Below, in pieces: positions 24,104 to 33,565 of a stretch of DNA of 64,000 nucleotides. Numbering within the stretch: position 1 is the first letter of the stretch; every line of letters begins with the position of its first letter. The notes under the pieces are model-generated. The model was given only the letters and a program-made list of their open reading frames with translations, did not search any database and had not been told where the DNA came from. The DNA is from Gammaproteobacteria bacterium (GTDB lineage: Bacteria > Pseudomonadota > Gammaproteobacteria > Burkholderiales > Nitrosomonadaceae). Both the position numbers and the translations under genes were made by a program. The stretch lies in NCBI GenBank assembly GCA_015709615.1, contig CP054179.1:1860001-1924000 (forward strand), given 5' to 3'.

Positions 24104-26164
24104 ATGAATTATTCTCATCATGAATTGTATGATGCAAGGCGGCTGCGCGATCGCTGGCAATTTAAGCCGGCCGCTGCGGCGCTGCTGATATTGTTGCTGG
24201 ATGCGCCGGATAGCCACGCGCAAACCACCAGCAAAGATGTCGAACTACCCGGCGTCGTGATTGCCGCCCCGGCCGCCAGTTCTTCTGAATCTGTCGGATT
24301 CAAGGCGGATGCCGTCGTGCAAGGCGATCGTCTGCGCCGGAATCGCGCGGCCAATCTTGGCGATACGCTGTCGCACGAACTCGGTGTTTCTTCCAGTAGT
24401 TTTGGTCCCGGCGCCGGCCGTCCCATTATCCGAGGACAAGATGGTCCGCGTGTGCAAATACTGGAAAACGGCATCGGCACCGGGGATCTTTCCGTCATCA
24501 GTCCGGATCATGCGGTGGCAACGGAAACCCTCAGCGCCTCGCGCATCGAAATATTGCAAGGCCCGGCAACCTTGCTGTACGGCAGCGGCGTTTCCGGCGG
24601 CACTGTGAATGTCATCAATGCGCGCATTCCGGATCGCTTGTTTAAAGCACCGCAGGCCAATTTCGAAGGGCGCTTCAATTCCGCGCTGGAAGAGCGCAGC
24701 GGCGCATTGAATGCGTCCGGCAGCATGGGCAAAATGTCATGGTATCTCGAGGGAAACAAGCGGCTCACCAGCGATGTGCACATTCCCGGCCGCGCCAATG
24801 TGCATGATCCTAACAGCGACGTCGGCTTTATCAGAAATAGCGCCATCGACACCAGCAATCTATCGGCCGGTAGCTCTTACGTCGGCGAGCGTGGGTTTAT
24901 CGGCATTTCGGTATCCCGATTGGATAATCTCTATGGCATTCCGGGGCCGGAAGGGTCGAAAATCGATATGGGTCAGACCCGGTACGGTCTGGCCGGTGAT
25001 CTGGACAATCCGCTCAAAGGGTTTGAGCAGCTGAGAATCCGCTTCAATTATAACGATTACCGCCATAATGAACTGACCGAGCATGAGATCGGCACCCGGT
25101 TTAAAAACAGAGAACAGGAAGGCCGCGCAGAATTGGTTCATGCACCAATAGCGAACTGGCGAGGCACAATGGGTATTCAACTGCAAAACCGCGATTTTTC
25201 CGCTAAGGGCGATGAAGCGTTCGTGCCGTCCAGCGTTTCACAATCGGCCAGTATCTTCATGCTGGAAAAGCGCGACTGGCAGCGATGGCAGTTCGAGATA
25301 GGCGGACGCTTTGAGCATGCCATGCATAATCCGCAAGGCGCTCTGCTGCAAACCCGGAACTTCGATCTCTATAGCGTTTCCGCTCGCAGCGTATGGAAAT
25401 TTATCGAAGGCTATCAACTCAACTTAACCGCCACGCGCGGGCAACGCGCGCCCAACACCGTTGCACTCTTCGCCAATGGTTTTCATGTGGCGACCAACAC
25501 CTTTGAGCAGGGAAACCAGACGCTCGGCAAAGAAACTTCCAATAATTTCGATATTGCATTGCAAAAAACTTCAGGGATACTCACGGGTAAAGTCAATTTG
25601 TTTTACAACCACGTCAACGATTATATATTTCAAAAGAGCCGTGATAGTAATGGCGACAGACTTGCGGATCGCGTCGATGCGGAAGGTGTCTTGGATAATC
25701 AAGGCGCTTTTTTGGTGCAGGATTATGCGCAAACGAACGCGAAGTTTTATGGTTTGGAAGCCGAGGCCATTGTCGCTGTTGTGCCTGATATGCTGAATGT
25801 GCGGTTTTTTACCGACATCGTCCACGGCCGGCTGAAGAATAACGGTAATATCCCGCGTATAACGCCGCAACGCTTTGGCTTCGATCTCGATTTGAAGAAG
25901 AATGCCTGGTCTGGCAATTTTAACCTGACGCGCGTCGTGCGCCAGGATCGCGTGGCCGTGCTGGAAACTGAAACACCCGGCTATACCCTGATGAATGCCG
26001 AAATGGGTTATCACATGAAGCTTGGTCGATCGGTTAACTATACGCTTTTCCTGCAAGGCCGGAATTTGCTCGACAGCGACATGCGCGTGCATACTTCTTT
26101 CTTGAAGGATATTGCGCCGCTGCCGGGTCGCGCTATTGTTGCAGGTGTTCGAGGCGCTTTCTAA
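24104..26164 (+). CDS. TonB-dependent outer-membrane receptor, ZnuD-like
   Basis: The protein is 686 residues from the ATG at 24104, which is behind TGAGGCA; an upstream in-frame start is rejected because the signal peptide (AAAALLILLLDAPDSHAQ) fits this one. The plug domain shows VELPGVVIAAP as the TonB-box region, GRPIIRGQDGPRVQILENG, and SRIEILQGPATLLYGS. A beta-barrel follows and ends at GRAIVAGVRGAF with a C-terminal Phe. A zinc substrate is inferred from the Fur/Zur regulator upstream and from resemblance to ZnuD-type receptors. Other metals or chelates cannot be excluded. Confidence 0.85.
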   Translation: MNYSHHELYDARRLRDRWQFKPAAAALLILLLDAPDSHAQTTSKDVELPGVVIAAPAASSSESVGFKADAVVQGDRLRRNRAANLGDTLSHELGVSSSSFGPGAGRPIIRGQDGPRVQILENGIGTGDLSVISPDHAVATETLSASRIEILQGPATLLYGSGVSGGTVNVINARIPDRLFKAPQANFEGRFNSALEERSGALNASGSMGKMSWYLEGNKRLTSDVHIPGRANVHDPNSDVGFIRNSAIDTSNLSAGSSYVGERGFIGISVSRLDNLYGIPGPEGSKIDMGQTRYGLAGDLDNPLKGFEQLRIRFNYNDYRHNELTEHEIGTRFKNREQEGRAELVHAPIANWRGTMGIQLQNRDFSAKGDEAFVPSSVSQSASIFMLEKRDWQRWQFEIGGRFEHAMHNPQGALLQTRNFDLYSVSARSVWKFIEGYQLNLTATRGQRAPNTVALFANGFHVATNTFEQGNQTLGKETSNNFDIALQKTSGILTGKVNLFYNHVNDYIFQKSRDSNGDRLADRVDAEGVLDNQGAFLVQDYAQTNAKFYGLEAEAIVAVVPDMLNVRFFTDIVHGRLKNNGNIPRITPQRFGFDLDLKKNAWSGNFNLTRVVRQDRVAVLETETPGYTLMNAEMGYHMKLGRSVNYTLFLQGRNLLDSDMRVHTSFLKDIAPLPGRAIVAGVRGAF

Positions 26165-26302
26165 AGAAGCCGTTCAATAAAATCCGGTGTTTGTTTTCCA
26201 AGACCTGAGGGTGCTTGCAGAATAGCCTTTTGGTGTTACTCTGCGATACCCATAATCACTCATGATATTTTTAATTGCAGCCTACCCATAAGATTTAAAT
26301 AC

Positions 26303-28531
26303 ATGGTCAGATGGCTTAAATATTTTTTTCTCGGCACTTTTACCGGCCTGCTGGGTGTGATCGTTTATTTGTCACCCGCCGGTTTATGGCTGGAAGAGAG
26401 AGTGGGTTTAAGCACATTATTTCTTTTACGTGGCGCGATCCAGGCGCCGTCCGATGTCGTTGTCATCGCGATCGATCAGCCTTCGGCCAGTCAGCTTAAT
26501 CTGTCCATTAAGCCGCGATTATGGCCACGCAATCTTCATGCGCAATTAATCACTCAACTGGCGGCGGCAGGCGCGAGCACCATCATTTTTGATCTTATTT
26601 TTGATACACCGAGCGACATACCGGAACAGGATGAAGCGCTAGCGAATGCCATTAAAGCAGCGGATCGTGTGGTATTGGTTGAACGGCTGGATTATGAGGA
26701 TTCCGCGCTTCTGAACCAACATGATAACGCGGCTCAGCACCACTATATTCGTGAAGGCGCTGCGCAACTGCTACCGTTGGTTGCCGATGCGGCAAAAGCG
26801 CGTGCGCCTTTTATTTTGCCCAAAGTGGAAAGGGTTCATCATTATTGGACGTTTAAGTCGAACGCCGGCGACATTCCCACAGTGCCGGTCGTTGTTCTGC
26901 AGTTATATGCATCCGCGCTATACGGCGACTTTGTCCGGTTGCTCAACTTGTCAAACCCGGAGCTTGCGGCGCATTTGCCTGTTCGAATGGATGACGCGGA
27001 TATCGAAGATCTGATCCTGACGCTACGAAATATGTTTGTCAGCAGCCCGCAATTAGCATCTCAACTGAAAGAGAATCTGGATCGCGACAATCGTTTAAAG
27101 GTGGAAGAAAAAAGAGTAATGCGTTCGCTGCTGGAACTCTACTCCGGTGATCAAATCCGCTACCTGAATTTTTATGGTCCGCCACGTAGCATAAAAACCA
27201 TCCCCTACTATCAGGCGTTACAGTTAGATACAGATAACCGGGATCATCAATCAGAGCGAGAAAATTTAAAAGATAAGATTGTTTTCGTCGGGTTTTCGGG
27301 TACTACGCAATCCGAACAAGATATTGTCCGGGACGATTATCCAACGGTATTTTCCAATCCGGACGGGCTTTACATCAGCGGCGTAGAAATCACCGCTACG
27401 GCTTTCGCTAATTTACTGGAAAATAAACCGATCAGGCCACTATCAACCGCTGGCAATTTGAGCATTCTGTTTCTATTTGGTTTTGCCATAGGGTTGTCGG
27501 CACAAATTTTAACCACCCGGAAAACTATCGTTCTCAGCCTTCTTCTTCTCTGCATTTATACATTCATTGCCTACGCTTTCTTTAAGAATGCCATGATATG
27601 GCTACCGTTCATCATCCCGGCTGCGCTCGTTTTGTTTACATTAATGCTGGTTTGGGCATTAAAGGTTCTCGCGCTTGAGGAGTTTATCGGTATAGCCGGA
27701 CCAGACCAAGAACTGGATGCGATTATCGAGAAATATCGTGGCGTTTTCTCGGGTACATGCTTAACAACCGATATTGCAGGCTATACGACACTGGCCGAAA
27801 CCATGAATCCCTCTGCGCTTGAGAAGCTGATGACTAATTATCGCGCAGCATTAAAGAATCCTATTGTTCAGCATCATGGCAGGGTTATGGATACAACAGG
27901 GGATTCTTCACTTTCCATCTGGAATAAAAAATCAGAAAATCCACACGCAGCAAAGCTTTTCGGTTGGATCAAAAAAACACCAAGCCCTGCTGACAGGTCT
28001 CGTGCATGCAAAGCGGCGCTTGATCTCAATGCCGCGATTGCGCGTTTTAACAAAATGAATAATCCACCGCTTCCAACCAGAATCGGTTTGCATTTTGGCG
28101 GCATGTCTTTAAACAAAAGCGATGGCACTTATCGTGTTACAGGCGATGTCGTCAACACAGCCAATCGGATTCAAGACGCCAATAAAATTTTCAAAACAAG
28201 CATTCTGCTGTCGGGTGATGTCATCGAAGGGCTGGATGATTTTCTGGTACGCCCGTTGGGGAGCTTTCCCCTACCGGGAAGAATTAAACCGGTTGAACTG
28301 TTTGAACTCATCGCATACCGGCAATCTGCCAGTAAGCAGCAACTATGGCTGTGCGAAACCTTCGCAAACGCTTTAAACGCTTATCAACTAAAAAAATGGC
28401 GTGAGGCCAGCCGATATTTTCACGAAATTCTGAGCGTATTCCCATCGGACGGCCCTACACATTACTTTCTGCCGCTGTGCCAAAATATCAAAATGAATCT
28501 CCCGCGGCTTCTTGGCCTATTCTCGAAATAG
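26303..28531 (+). CDS. CHASE2-domain class III adenylate/guanylate cyclase
   Basis: This 742-residue membrane protein has an N-terminal helix (YFFLGTFTGLLGVIVYL), then a periplasmic CHASE2 sensor (residues about 40-340; VVVIAIDQPSASQL, ASTIIFDLIFD). Two or three helices follow near 385-455 (LSILFLFGFAIGLSA, WLPFIIPAALVLFTLMLVW). The cyclase domain covers about 480-660. Metal-site residues are seen in LTTDIAGYTTL (first Asp) and DTTGDSSLSIW (second Asp), and VTGDVVNTANRIQ is the transition-state region. It probably makes cAMP in response to an envelope signal. The FecR-TPR-barrel gene follows, with a consensus CRP site in the gap. Confidence 0.9.
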   Translation: MVRWLKYFFLGTFTGLLGVIVYLSPAGLWLEERVGLSTLFLLRGAIQAPSDVVVIAIDQPSASQLNLSIKPRLWPRNLHAQLITQLAAAGASTIIFDLIFDTPSDIPEQDEALANAIKAADRVVLVERLDYEDSALLNQHDNAAQHHYIREGAAQLLPLVADAAKARAPFILPKVERVHHYWTFKSNAGDIPTVPVVVLQLYASALYGDFVRLLNLSNPELAAHLPVRMDDADIEDLILTLRNMFVSSPQLASQLKENLDRDNRLKVEEKRVMRSLLELYSGDQIRYLNFYGPPRSIKTIPYYQALQLDTDNRDHQSERENLKDKIVFVGFSGTTQSEQDIVRDDYPTVFSNPDGLYISGVEITATAFANLLENKPIRPLSTAGNLSILFLFGFAIGLSAQILTTRKTIVLSLLLLCIYTFIAYAFFKNAMIWLPFIIPAALVLFTLMLVWALKVLALEEFIGIAGPDQELDAIIEKYRGVFSGTCLTTDIAGYTTLAETMNPSALEKLMTNYRAALKNPIVQHHGRVMDTTGDSSLSIWNKKSENPHAAKLFGWIKKTPSPADRSRACKAALDLNAAIARFNKMNNPPLPTRIGLHFGGMSLNKSDGTYRVTGDVVNTANRIQDANKIFKTSILLSGDVIEGLDDFLVRPLGSFPLPGRIKPVELFELIAYRQSASKQQLWLCETFANALNAYQLKKWREASRYFHEILSVFPSDGPTHYFLPLCQNIKMNLPRLLGLFSK

Positions 28532-28592
28532 ACAGCAAGTAATTCCTGGGATGTTTACACAAAAATCAAAAACAAAGTCACGAAGACTACAC

Positions 28593-28608
28593 TGTGAGAA
28601 ATATCACA
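28593..28608. promoter_or_regulatory. Consensus CRP-binding site
   Basis: TGTGA-GAAATA-TCACA matches the E. coli CRP consensus TGTGA-N6-TCACA at all ten defined positions. It lies 189 bp upstream of the FecR-domain gene and 62 bp after the adenylate cyclase gene. A CRP-family protein with a compatible recognition helix is encoded at 58063. Confidence 0.7.
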
Positions 28609-28757
28609 GACAAAAAATAGCCCCATAATTAAAATTTCAACTGGGTTTGATAAAAGTCATATTTCCTAGCTAGTTATAAGATCACCCATTTCGTATAATG
28701 AAAATATGCATAAAGTAAGTCGCTTAATATCCAGTTTTTTATAAATACTCACTCATT

Positions 28758-28780
28758 ATTCGTCAATTAGTCTGACGAAT
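28758..28780. promoter_or_regulatory. Inverted repeat in the leader of the FecR-domain gene
   Basis: ATTCGTCA and TGACGAAT form a perfect 8-bp inverted repeat with a 7-bp spacer, ending 16 bp before the start codon. It could be an operator or an RNA hairpin just upstream of the ribosome site AGAAAGAAGA. Confidence 0.55.
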
Positions 28781-28796
28781 AGAAAGAAGACCAAGA

Positions 28797-31700
28797 ATGA
28801 AAATAGGCTGGGCGATTACGATTTGTTTATATCGGAGAAAACTCCCGGCAATGGTGTTCACTGTCCTTACAGTGACTTGCTGGATGACTTTAATAACCAA
28901 GTCGCAAGCAGCGTCGGCTTGCAAAACAGAAGTGGCGCGCGTGGTATCGATGCAGGGAGTAATCGAAATACGCCGGGCTCAAGAAAATGCCTGGCAACAA
29001 GCGGGCATGGATATCGTTCTTTGCGCAGGCGATATGATCCGCGCCCGCGCGCAAAGCCGCGCGGCACTGCGCTTAAGCAACGACAGTATGCTGCGTCTTG
29101 ACCAGAAAACCAGTATCACATTTCCGCAACTGCAAGAAGAGAAAGGCACATCGCTGCTGGACTTGCTGGAAGGTGCAATCCACATCATCACACGTACCCC
29201 CAGACCCTTTAAAATCAGAACACCCTTTGCCAACGCCAGTGTGGAAGGAACAGAATTTTTTGTCGGTCTTAAAGCGGATACTACAGAAGTTATTGTATAT
29301 GAAGGTAAGGTATCGGTTAGCAATGAACTTGGAAGTTTGCTTCTTAACGACCATGAGGCAGCTATTACACAAAAAGGACAAGCGCCGCATAAAGAAATTA
29401 TCATTCGTCCGACTGATGCGGTGCAGTGGGCATTGTATTACCCAGCTATACTGAATTACTGGCAGCGCAATGAAAACGGCAATGGTGATTTGATTCGCAA
29501 GGCAAATCATTTACTCTCTTCCGGGCAGGCGGAAGAAGCCAAGGAAGTTATCCGGCAAATTCTGCAACTCGAACCTGATAATAGTGCCGCGCATGCGCTG
29601 CTGGCCATTATCTCGGTAGTACAGAATGAAAAAGACCAGGCACTCGAACTGGCCAACAAGGCAATCACATTGGATCAACATTCTGCTGCTGCGTATTTAG
29701 CGCTTTCCTACGTGCAACAAGCACAATTCGAGATTGATTTAGCACTTGAAAGCGTGCAAAAAGTAGTCGCACTGGATGCGAAAAATGCACTTGCTTGGGC
29801 AAGGCTGGCCGAATTGCAGATGTCATTAGGCTACCAGGATCGTGCATTAGACGCGGCACAGCACGCGGTAAGTTTGAATGCCGATCTGGCTAAAACCCAA
29901 ACAGTATTAGGCTTTGCGTATTTACTGCAGATCGATACCCAATCAGCAAAAACTTTCTTTAAACAAGCCATTGCACTTGATCAAGCCGATCCCATGCCAA
30001 GGCTTGGATTAGGAATTGCTTTGATCCGTGAAGGCAGCTTGGAAGCCGGGCGCATCGAACTGGAAATCGCCGCCAGCCTCGATCCAGCGAATTCTCTTAT
30101 CCGCAGCTATCTGGGAAAAGCCTATTTTGAGGAAAAACGCTATCCGCTCGCCGGTACTCAATTCGATCTCGCCAAAGAACGCGATCCCAAAGATCCTACG
30201 CCGTGGTTTTACGATGCCATTCAGAAACAAACGCAGAACCGGCCGGTAGAAGCGTTGCGGGATATTCAGAAATCGATTGAACTGAACAATAACCGTGCGG
30301 TATATCGATCGAAATTTCTGTTGGATCGCGATGAAGCGGCACGTGGTTCCAGTCTTGCGCGTATATTTGAAACTCTTGGATTTGAACGGCGCGCAATTAT
30401 GGAAACCGCAAAGTCACTGAGCTTCGATCCATCCAATCACTCGGCGCATCGGTTTCTTTCAGATACGTACGCGAACACGCCGCGGCATGAGGCTGCACGT
30501 GTCAGTGAACTGCTACAAGCCCAGCTTCTACAGCCCATCAATGTCAATTCTGTACAACCGCATATGGCGGTTGCAGATCTCAATATCATCACTAACACAG
30601 GCCCGTCAAATCCAGGGTTTAATGAATTCACACCATTGATGGAGCGCAGCAAACCGCAATTGGTTACCTCAGGGGTTGTTGGAAATAATGGTACTTTGGG
30701 AAATGAATTAGTATTCTCTAAGTTCAATGAACGCACATCGATCAGCCTGGGGCAGTTTCATTATGAAAGCAAGGGCTTTCGTAGTAATAATGATCAGAAC
30801 CATGATGTATTGAATGCATTCGTGCAGCACGCGGTAACATCTAAATTGAATTTGCAGGCTGAGGTTCGGACTCGCTCGACACATCACGGTAATCTGCTGT
30901 TGGATTTTGATCGTGATACAAATAACTCTAGAGCCCCTCAAAATAGATTTCGTAGAGAGATTGATCAAAATACTGCACGAATTGGTGCAAAGTATGATTT
31001 AGCTGTTAATCAAAATATTTTATTATCCGGACTATATGCTGATAGGGAAAGTAAGAATATAGACCCTGATTCCAATACCCCCAGCAACTACGAAATATCA
31101 GCCAAGAACGAAGGGTATCAAACCGAAATTCAGTATCAACTCCGCAACTCTAATTTTAGTATTATAGCTGGCAGTGGAAACTATGATCTTAATGTGAATC
31201 GAAGTTCGTTAACTAGAAACTTGATAATTAATCAGATTTTTAATCCTAAAAAACAAAATTTTGATATAGATAAAACAAATGGGTATCTATATTCAAATTT
31301 AAATTTTGGTTCCAATCTGAATGCGACTTTAGGCTTTAGCTATGATACTTATAAAGAAAAAGGATTAGAAATTGATCGATTCAATCCCAAAGCAGGCCTG
31401 CAATGGAACATTGTTAGTAGTTTAAGGTTACGCCTGGCTTTTATTGAAGCTGTTAAAGCTCCTTTAACAACCAACCAAACCATTGAACCAACTCAGATTT
31501 CCGGTTTTAACCAACTGTATGATGATATCAATGGTACCCAATCACGCCGAATCGGTATAGGACTGGACGGACATTACAAAGAAAAAGTTTTCAGTGGTTT
31601 TGAAATCTCGAGTCGGGATTTACGAGTTCCTTCGTTTTCAACAGACAATGTGTCCATTGATGATCAAAAAGAAAAAATTTATCGTGCATACTTATATGGC

Positions 31701-32102
31701 GTTTCTAGTAACAGATTGTCAGTAAAAAGTGAGATTCAGTTTGAACAATTTTCTCGTGATGAAACACCATTAGGGCTTCACAAAATAGATACGCTGAGCA
31801 TACCTATCAACCTCAATTATTTTAATTTTCACGGATTGTTTTTTAGTCTAACCGGTACTTTTGTACGACAAGAAATAGATCGTAAAGAAATTTCAAATGA
31901 AAAAAATCAAAAATTTTTTCTTGTCGATGCGTTGCTTGGCTACAGACTCCCAAATCGCAGGGGGATAATTAGTTTGGATGCTAAAAATATTTTTGATCAA
32001 TCTTTTTTATTTCGAAATATTCACTTTCAAACTGCAGAACCTATAAACCCGATGTATTTGCCAACAAGAACAATTTTCACACGTTTAACCTTAAATTTTT
32101 AA
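28797..32102 (+). CDS. FecR-domain / TPR / outer-membrane beta-barrel fusion protein
   Basis: This 1101-residue protein has three parts. After an export signal (MVFTVLTVTCWMTLITKSQA), residues about 45-190 form a FecR domain (VVSMQGVIEIRR, LLEGAIHIITRTPRPFKIR, ASVEGTEFFV, VIVYEGKVSVSNE). Residues about 228-480 hold TPR units (AEEAKEVIRQILQLEPDN, KAITLDQHSAAAYLALSY). From about 600 the sequence becomes beta-rich and Asn/Ser-rich like a TonB-receptor barrel, ending ALLGYRLPNRRGIISLDAK, IFDQSFLF and FTRLTLNF with a C-terminal Phe. No TonB box or plug is recognisable. It is probably an outer-membrane protein with large periplasmic modules. The gene is AT-richer towards the 3' end. It follows a CHASE2 cyclase gene and a CRP site. 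Confidence 0.83.
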   Translation: MKIGWAITICLYRRKLPAMVFTVLTVTCWMTLITKSQAASACKTEVARVVSMQGVIEIRRAQENAWQQAGMDIVLCAGDMIRARAQSRAALRLSNDSMLRLDQKTSITFPQLQEEKGTSLLDLLEGAIHIITRTPRPFKIRTPFANASVEGTEFFVGLKADTTEVIVYEGKVSVSNELGSLLLNDHEAAITQKGQAPHKEIIIRPTDAVQWALYYPAILNYWQRNENGNGDLIRKANHLLSSGQAEEAKEVIRQILQLEPDNSAAHALLAIISVVQNEKDQALELANKAITLDQHSAAAYLALSYVQQAQFEIDLALESVQKVVALDAKNALAWARLAELQMSLGYQDRALDAAQHAVSLNADLAKTQTVLGFAYLLQIDTQSAKTFFKQAIALDQADPMPRLGLGIALIREGSLEAGRIELEIAASLDPANSLIRSYLGKAYFEEKRYPLAGTQFDLAKERDPKDPTPWFYDAIQKQTQNRPVEALRDIQKSIELNNNRAVYRSKFLLDRDEAARGSSLARIFETLGFERRAIMETAKSLSFDPSNHSAHRFLSDTYANTPRHEAARVSELLQAQLLQPINVNSVQPHMAVADLNIITNTGPSNPGFNEFTPLMERSKPQLVTSGVVGNNGTLGNELVFSKFNERTSISLGQFHYESKGFRSNNDQNHDVLNAFVQHAVTSKLNLQAEVRTRSTHHGNLLLDFDRDTNNSRAPQNRFRREIDQNTARIGAKYDLAVNQNILLSGLYADRESKNIDPDSNTPSNYEISAKNEGYQTEIQYQLRNSNFSIIAGSGNYDLNVNRSSLTRNLIINQIFNPKKQNFDIDKTNGYLYSNLNFGSNLNATLGFSYDTYKEKGLEIDRFNPKAGLQWNIVSSLRLRLAFIEAVKAPLTTNQTIEPTQISGFNQLYDDINGTQSRRIGIGLDGHYKEKVFSGFEISSRDLRVPSFSTDNVSIDDQKEKIYRAYLYGVSSNRLSVKSEIQFEQFSRDETPLGLHKIDTLSIPINLNYFNFHGLFFSLTGTFVRQEIDRKEISNEKNQKFFLVDALLGYRLPNRRGIISLDAKNIFDQSFLFRNIHFQTAEPINPMYLPTRTIFTRLTLNF

Positions 32103-32115
32103 TAGGAGAATCAAA

Positions 32116-32523
32116 ATGTACAAAACCAGAAAATCGTTATTATCTTTAACCGCTTTGTCCGTAGCGATGCTACTTTCCGGTTGTCAAGCAGTAGAATTCC
32201 ATAAAATGCATTCTGGCAATATGACTCCGCCCAGCACGCATCCTTTACCCCCCGGGATTGCAAAACAGTTAGAACAAATAGGGGGGGATAATGTTGGTTT
32301 CGTTGCTTTACACGATGTTAAAACAGGTAATGTAAGGCTTTTACTACGCGAAGATGAAGAATATAGAATAATAAGTGGAAGGGAAAAAGATGAGATTTTA
32401 TCAAAACCTAGAACAGAGGAAAAAAAATCAATAATCATCGTAGAGACCTTCAGAGTAAATCCGAAGTGCCAGCTTATCACTATTGATGGTTCATCTATCC
32501 TTATGTGTAATCACATCAAATAA
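32116..32523 (+). CDS. Small lipoprotein downstream of FecR-TPR-barrel gene
   Basis: This 135-residue protein has a lipoprotein signal, LTALSVAMLLSGCQ, with the lipobox Cys at about residue 23. The mature part is short and charged (NVRLLLREDEEYRIISG, ILSKPRTEEKKSIIIVETF) and resembles no family I know. It starts 13 bp after the barrel gene behind AGGAGAATCAAA, so it is co-transcribed and probably a partner of that outer-membrane protein. A run of seven G at 32281-32287 lies inside the coding region. Confidence 0.78.
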   Translation: MYKTRKSLLSLTALSVAMLLSGCQAVEFHKMHSGNMTPPSTHPLPPGIAKQLEQIGGDNVGFVALHDVKTGNVRLLLREDEEYRIISGREKDEILSKPRTEEKKSIIIVETFRVNPKCQLITIDGSSILMCNHIK

Positions 32524-32608
32524 AAATGACTCTTAACTTATCATTTTTAAGTTGTTTCATGGGCATGTTGAGTGCCGATGATGAGTGATTGCCGAAGCTG
32601 ATGTCCAT

Positions 32609-33370
32609 TTAATGTATTACTGGGGCATATCCTAAATAGCTATGGTCAAATAGTCCAACAACAAAATCATCTTGCATATAGTGATTATGAAGATAGACAG
32701 CTTCATCAACGACCTTGTTTACTAAACTTTCTTCGGTCCATGTAGGATCAGTAATAGGGTCATTTAGAGTATCTAAAAGTAGTGTCTGAAAATCCTCAGG
32801 ATTCCCGTTTTTCGGGAATCCGCTAATTTGACTGAGTTCTGTACTATCCAAACGAGAAAACATCCTTATCAATGTGCCATAAAAAATGGATTTTATATTC
32901 TCATCCGTTGCAGCTATATTGCCTAATTGCGATATGCCCAATTCATCTGCATCATAGATTTTATCTTCGGATTGGAAATCATACCTATCTGTAAATGGAA
33001 AATTATATTCTGACGGAAAATCTACCAAAGGCTGAACTTTCGCTCCGAGTGATGCATTCGATAAAGCTCCAATATTTTCATTAAACCCAACCAAACTTTC
33101 AAATGAGCCTATATCTGTATTAAAAAGGATACTGGTATGATCCAATCTTTCCGGAACAAGACCGGCATTTTTAAAATAGTCATTAATTACACTGTCTGAA
33201 ACACCAGTTATTTCATGTAGCATCGACTTTGTTACCCCATGCTGTCGCGCTGCTGTAAAAATTATTTCTGGTTGGTTGACATTGGCGAAAATAAAATTAA
33301 AAGCTTGTTCTACTGTTACACCCAATTTAGCCAAATGCTTTTCTGCTGAGATGAATTGCTTTGTTGACAT
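32609..33370 (-). CDS. Hypothetical protein, unrecognised family
   Basis: This 253-residue protein has a strong ribosome site (TAAGGAGTTAAT before ATG), so it is very likely real. It has no signal peptide or membrane helix. The N-terminal 70 residues look like a small helical module (VTVEQAFNFIFANVNQPEII, then VTKSMLHEITGVSDSVINDY), which could be DNA-binding-like or a structural repeat. The rest is acidic with many F/D/N residues (FPFTDRYDFQSEDKIYDADE) and a FEDXX-like loop near the end. It is convergent with the lipoprotein gene and AT-rich. I assign no function. Confidence 0.7.
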   Translation of the reverse strand: MSTKQFISAEKHLAKLGVTVEQAFNFIFANVNQPEIIFTAARQHGVTKSMLHEITGVSDSVINDYFKNAGLVPERLDHTSILFNTDIGSFESLVGFNENIGALSNASLGAKVQPLVDFPSEYNFPFTDRYDFQSEDKIYDADELGISQLGNIAATDENIKSIFYGTLIRMFSRLDSTELSQISGFPKNGNPEDFQTLLLDTLNDPITDPTWTEESLVNKVVDEAVYLHNHYMQDDFVVGLFDHSYLGYAPVIH

Positions 33371-33565
33371 ATTAACTCCTTATTACTAATGATATTGGCT
33401 CTATTCCAAAATAGCGAGGGTTGATTGGCAATAAGAAACTTTCTTTTATTCTAGGCAGCATTGGGCTTATGATTTTTTAGCGCATCTCATTCTAGTGGCA
33501 GCATCATAGGCCCAACCAGGCCTTGTCTTCAATGTCTAATAAGGCGATTATTGGAATAAAATAAA

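Larger units (their letters stand above)
28532..28796. other. AT-rich control region between cyclase and FecR genes
   Basis: This 265-bp noncoding region contains the CRP-like site at 28593-28608 and the inverted repeat at 28758-28780. The density of sites suggests that the downstream gene has its own promoter and is not merely read through from the cyclase gene. Confidence 0.5.

Noticed and set aside
32281..32287. Seven-G tract as a phase-variation switch in the lipoprotein gene
   Set aside because: The tract is short and the frame is intact; without strain comparison there is no support for switching.
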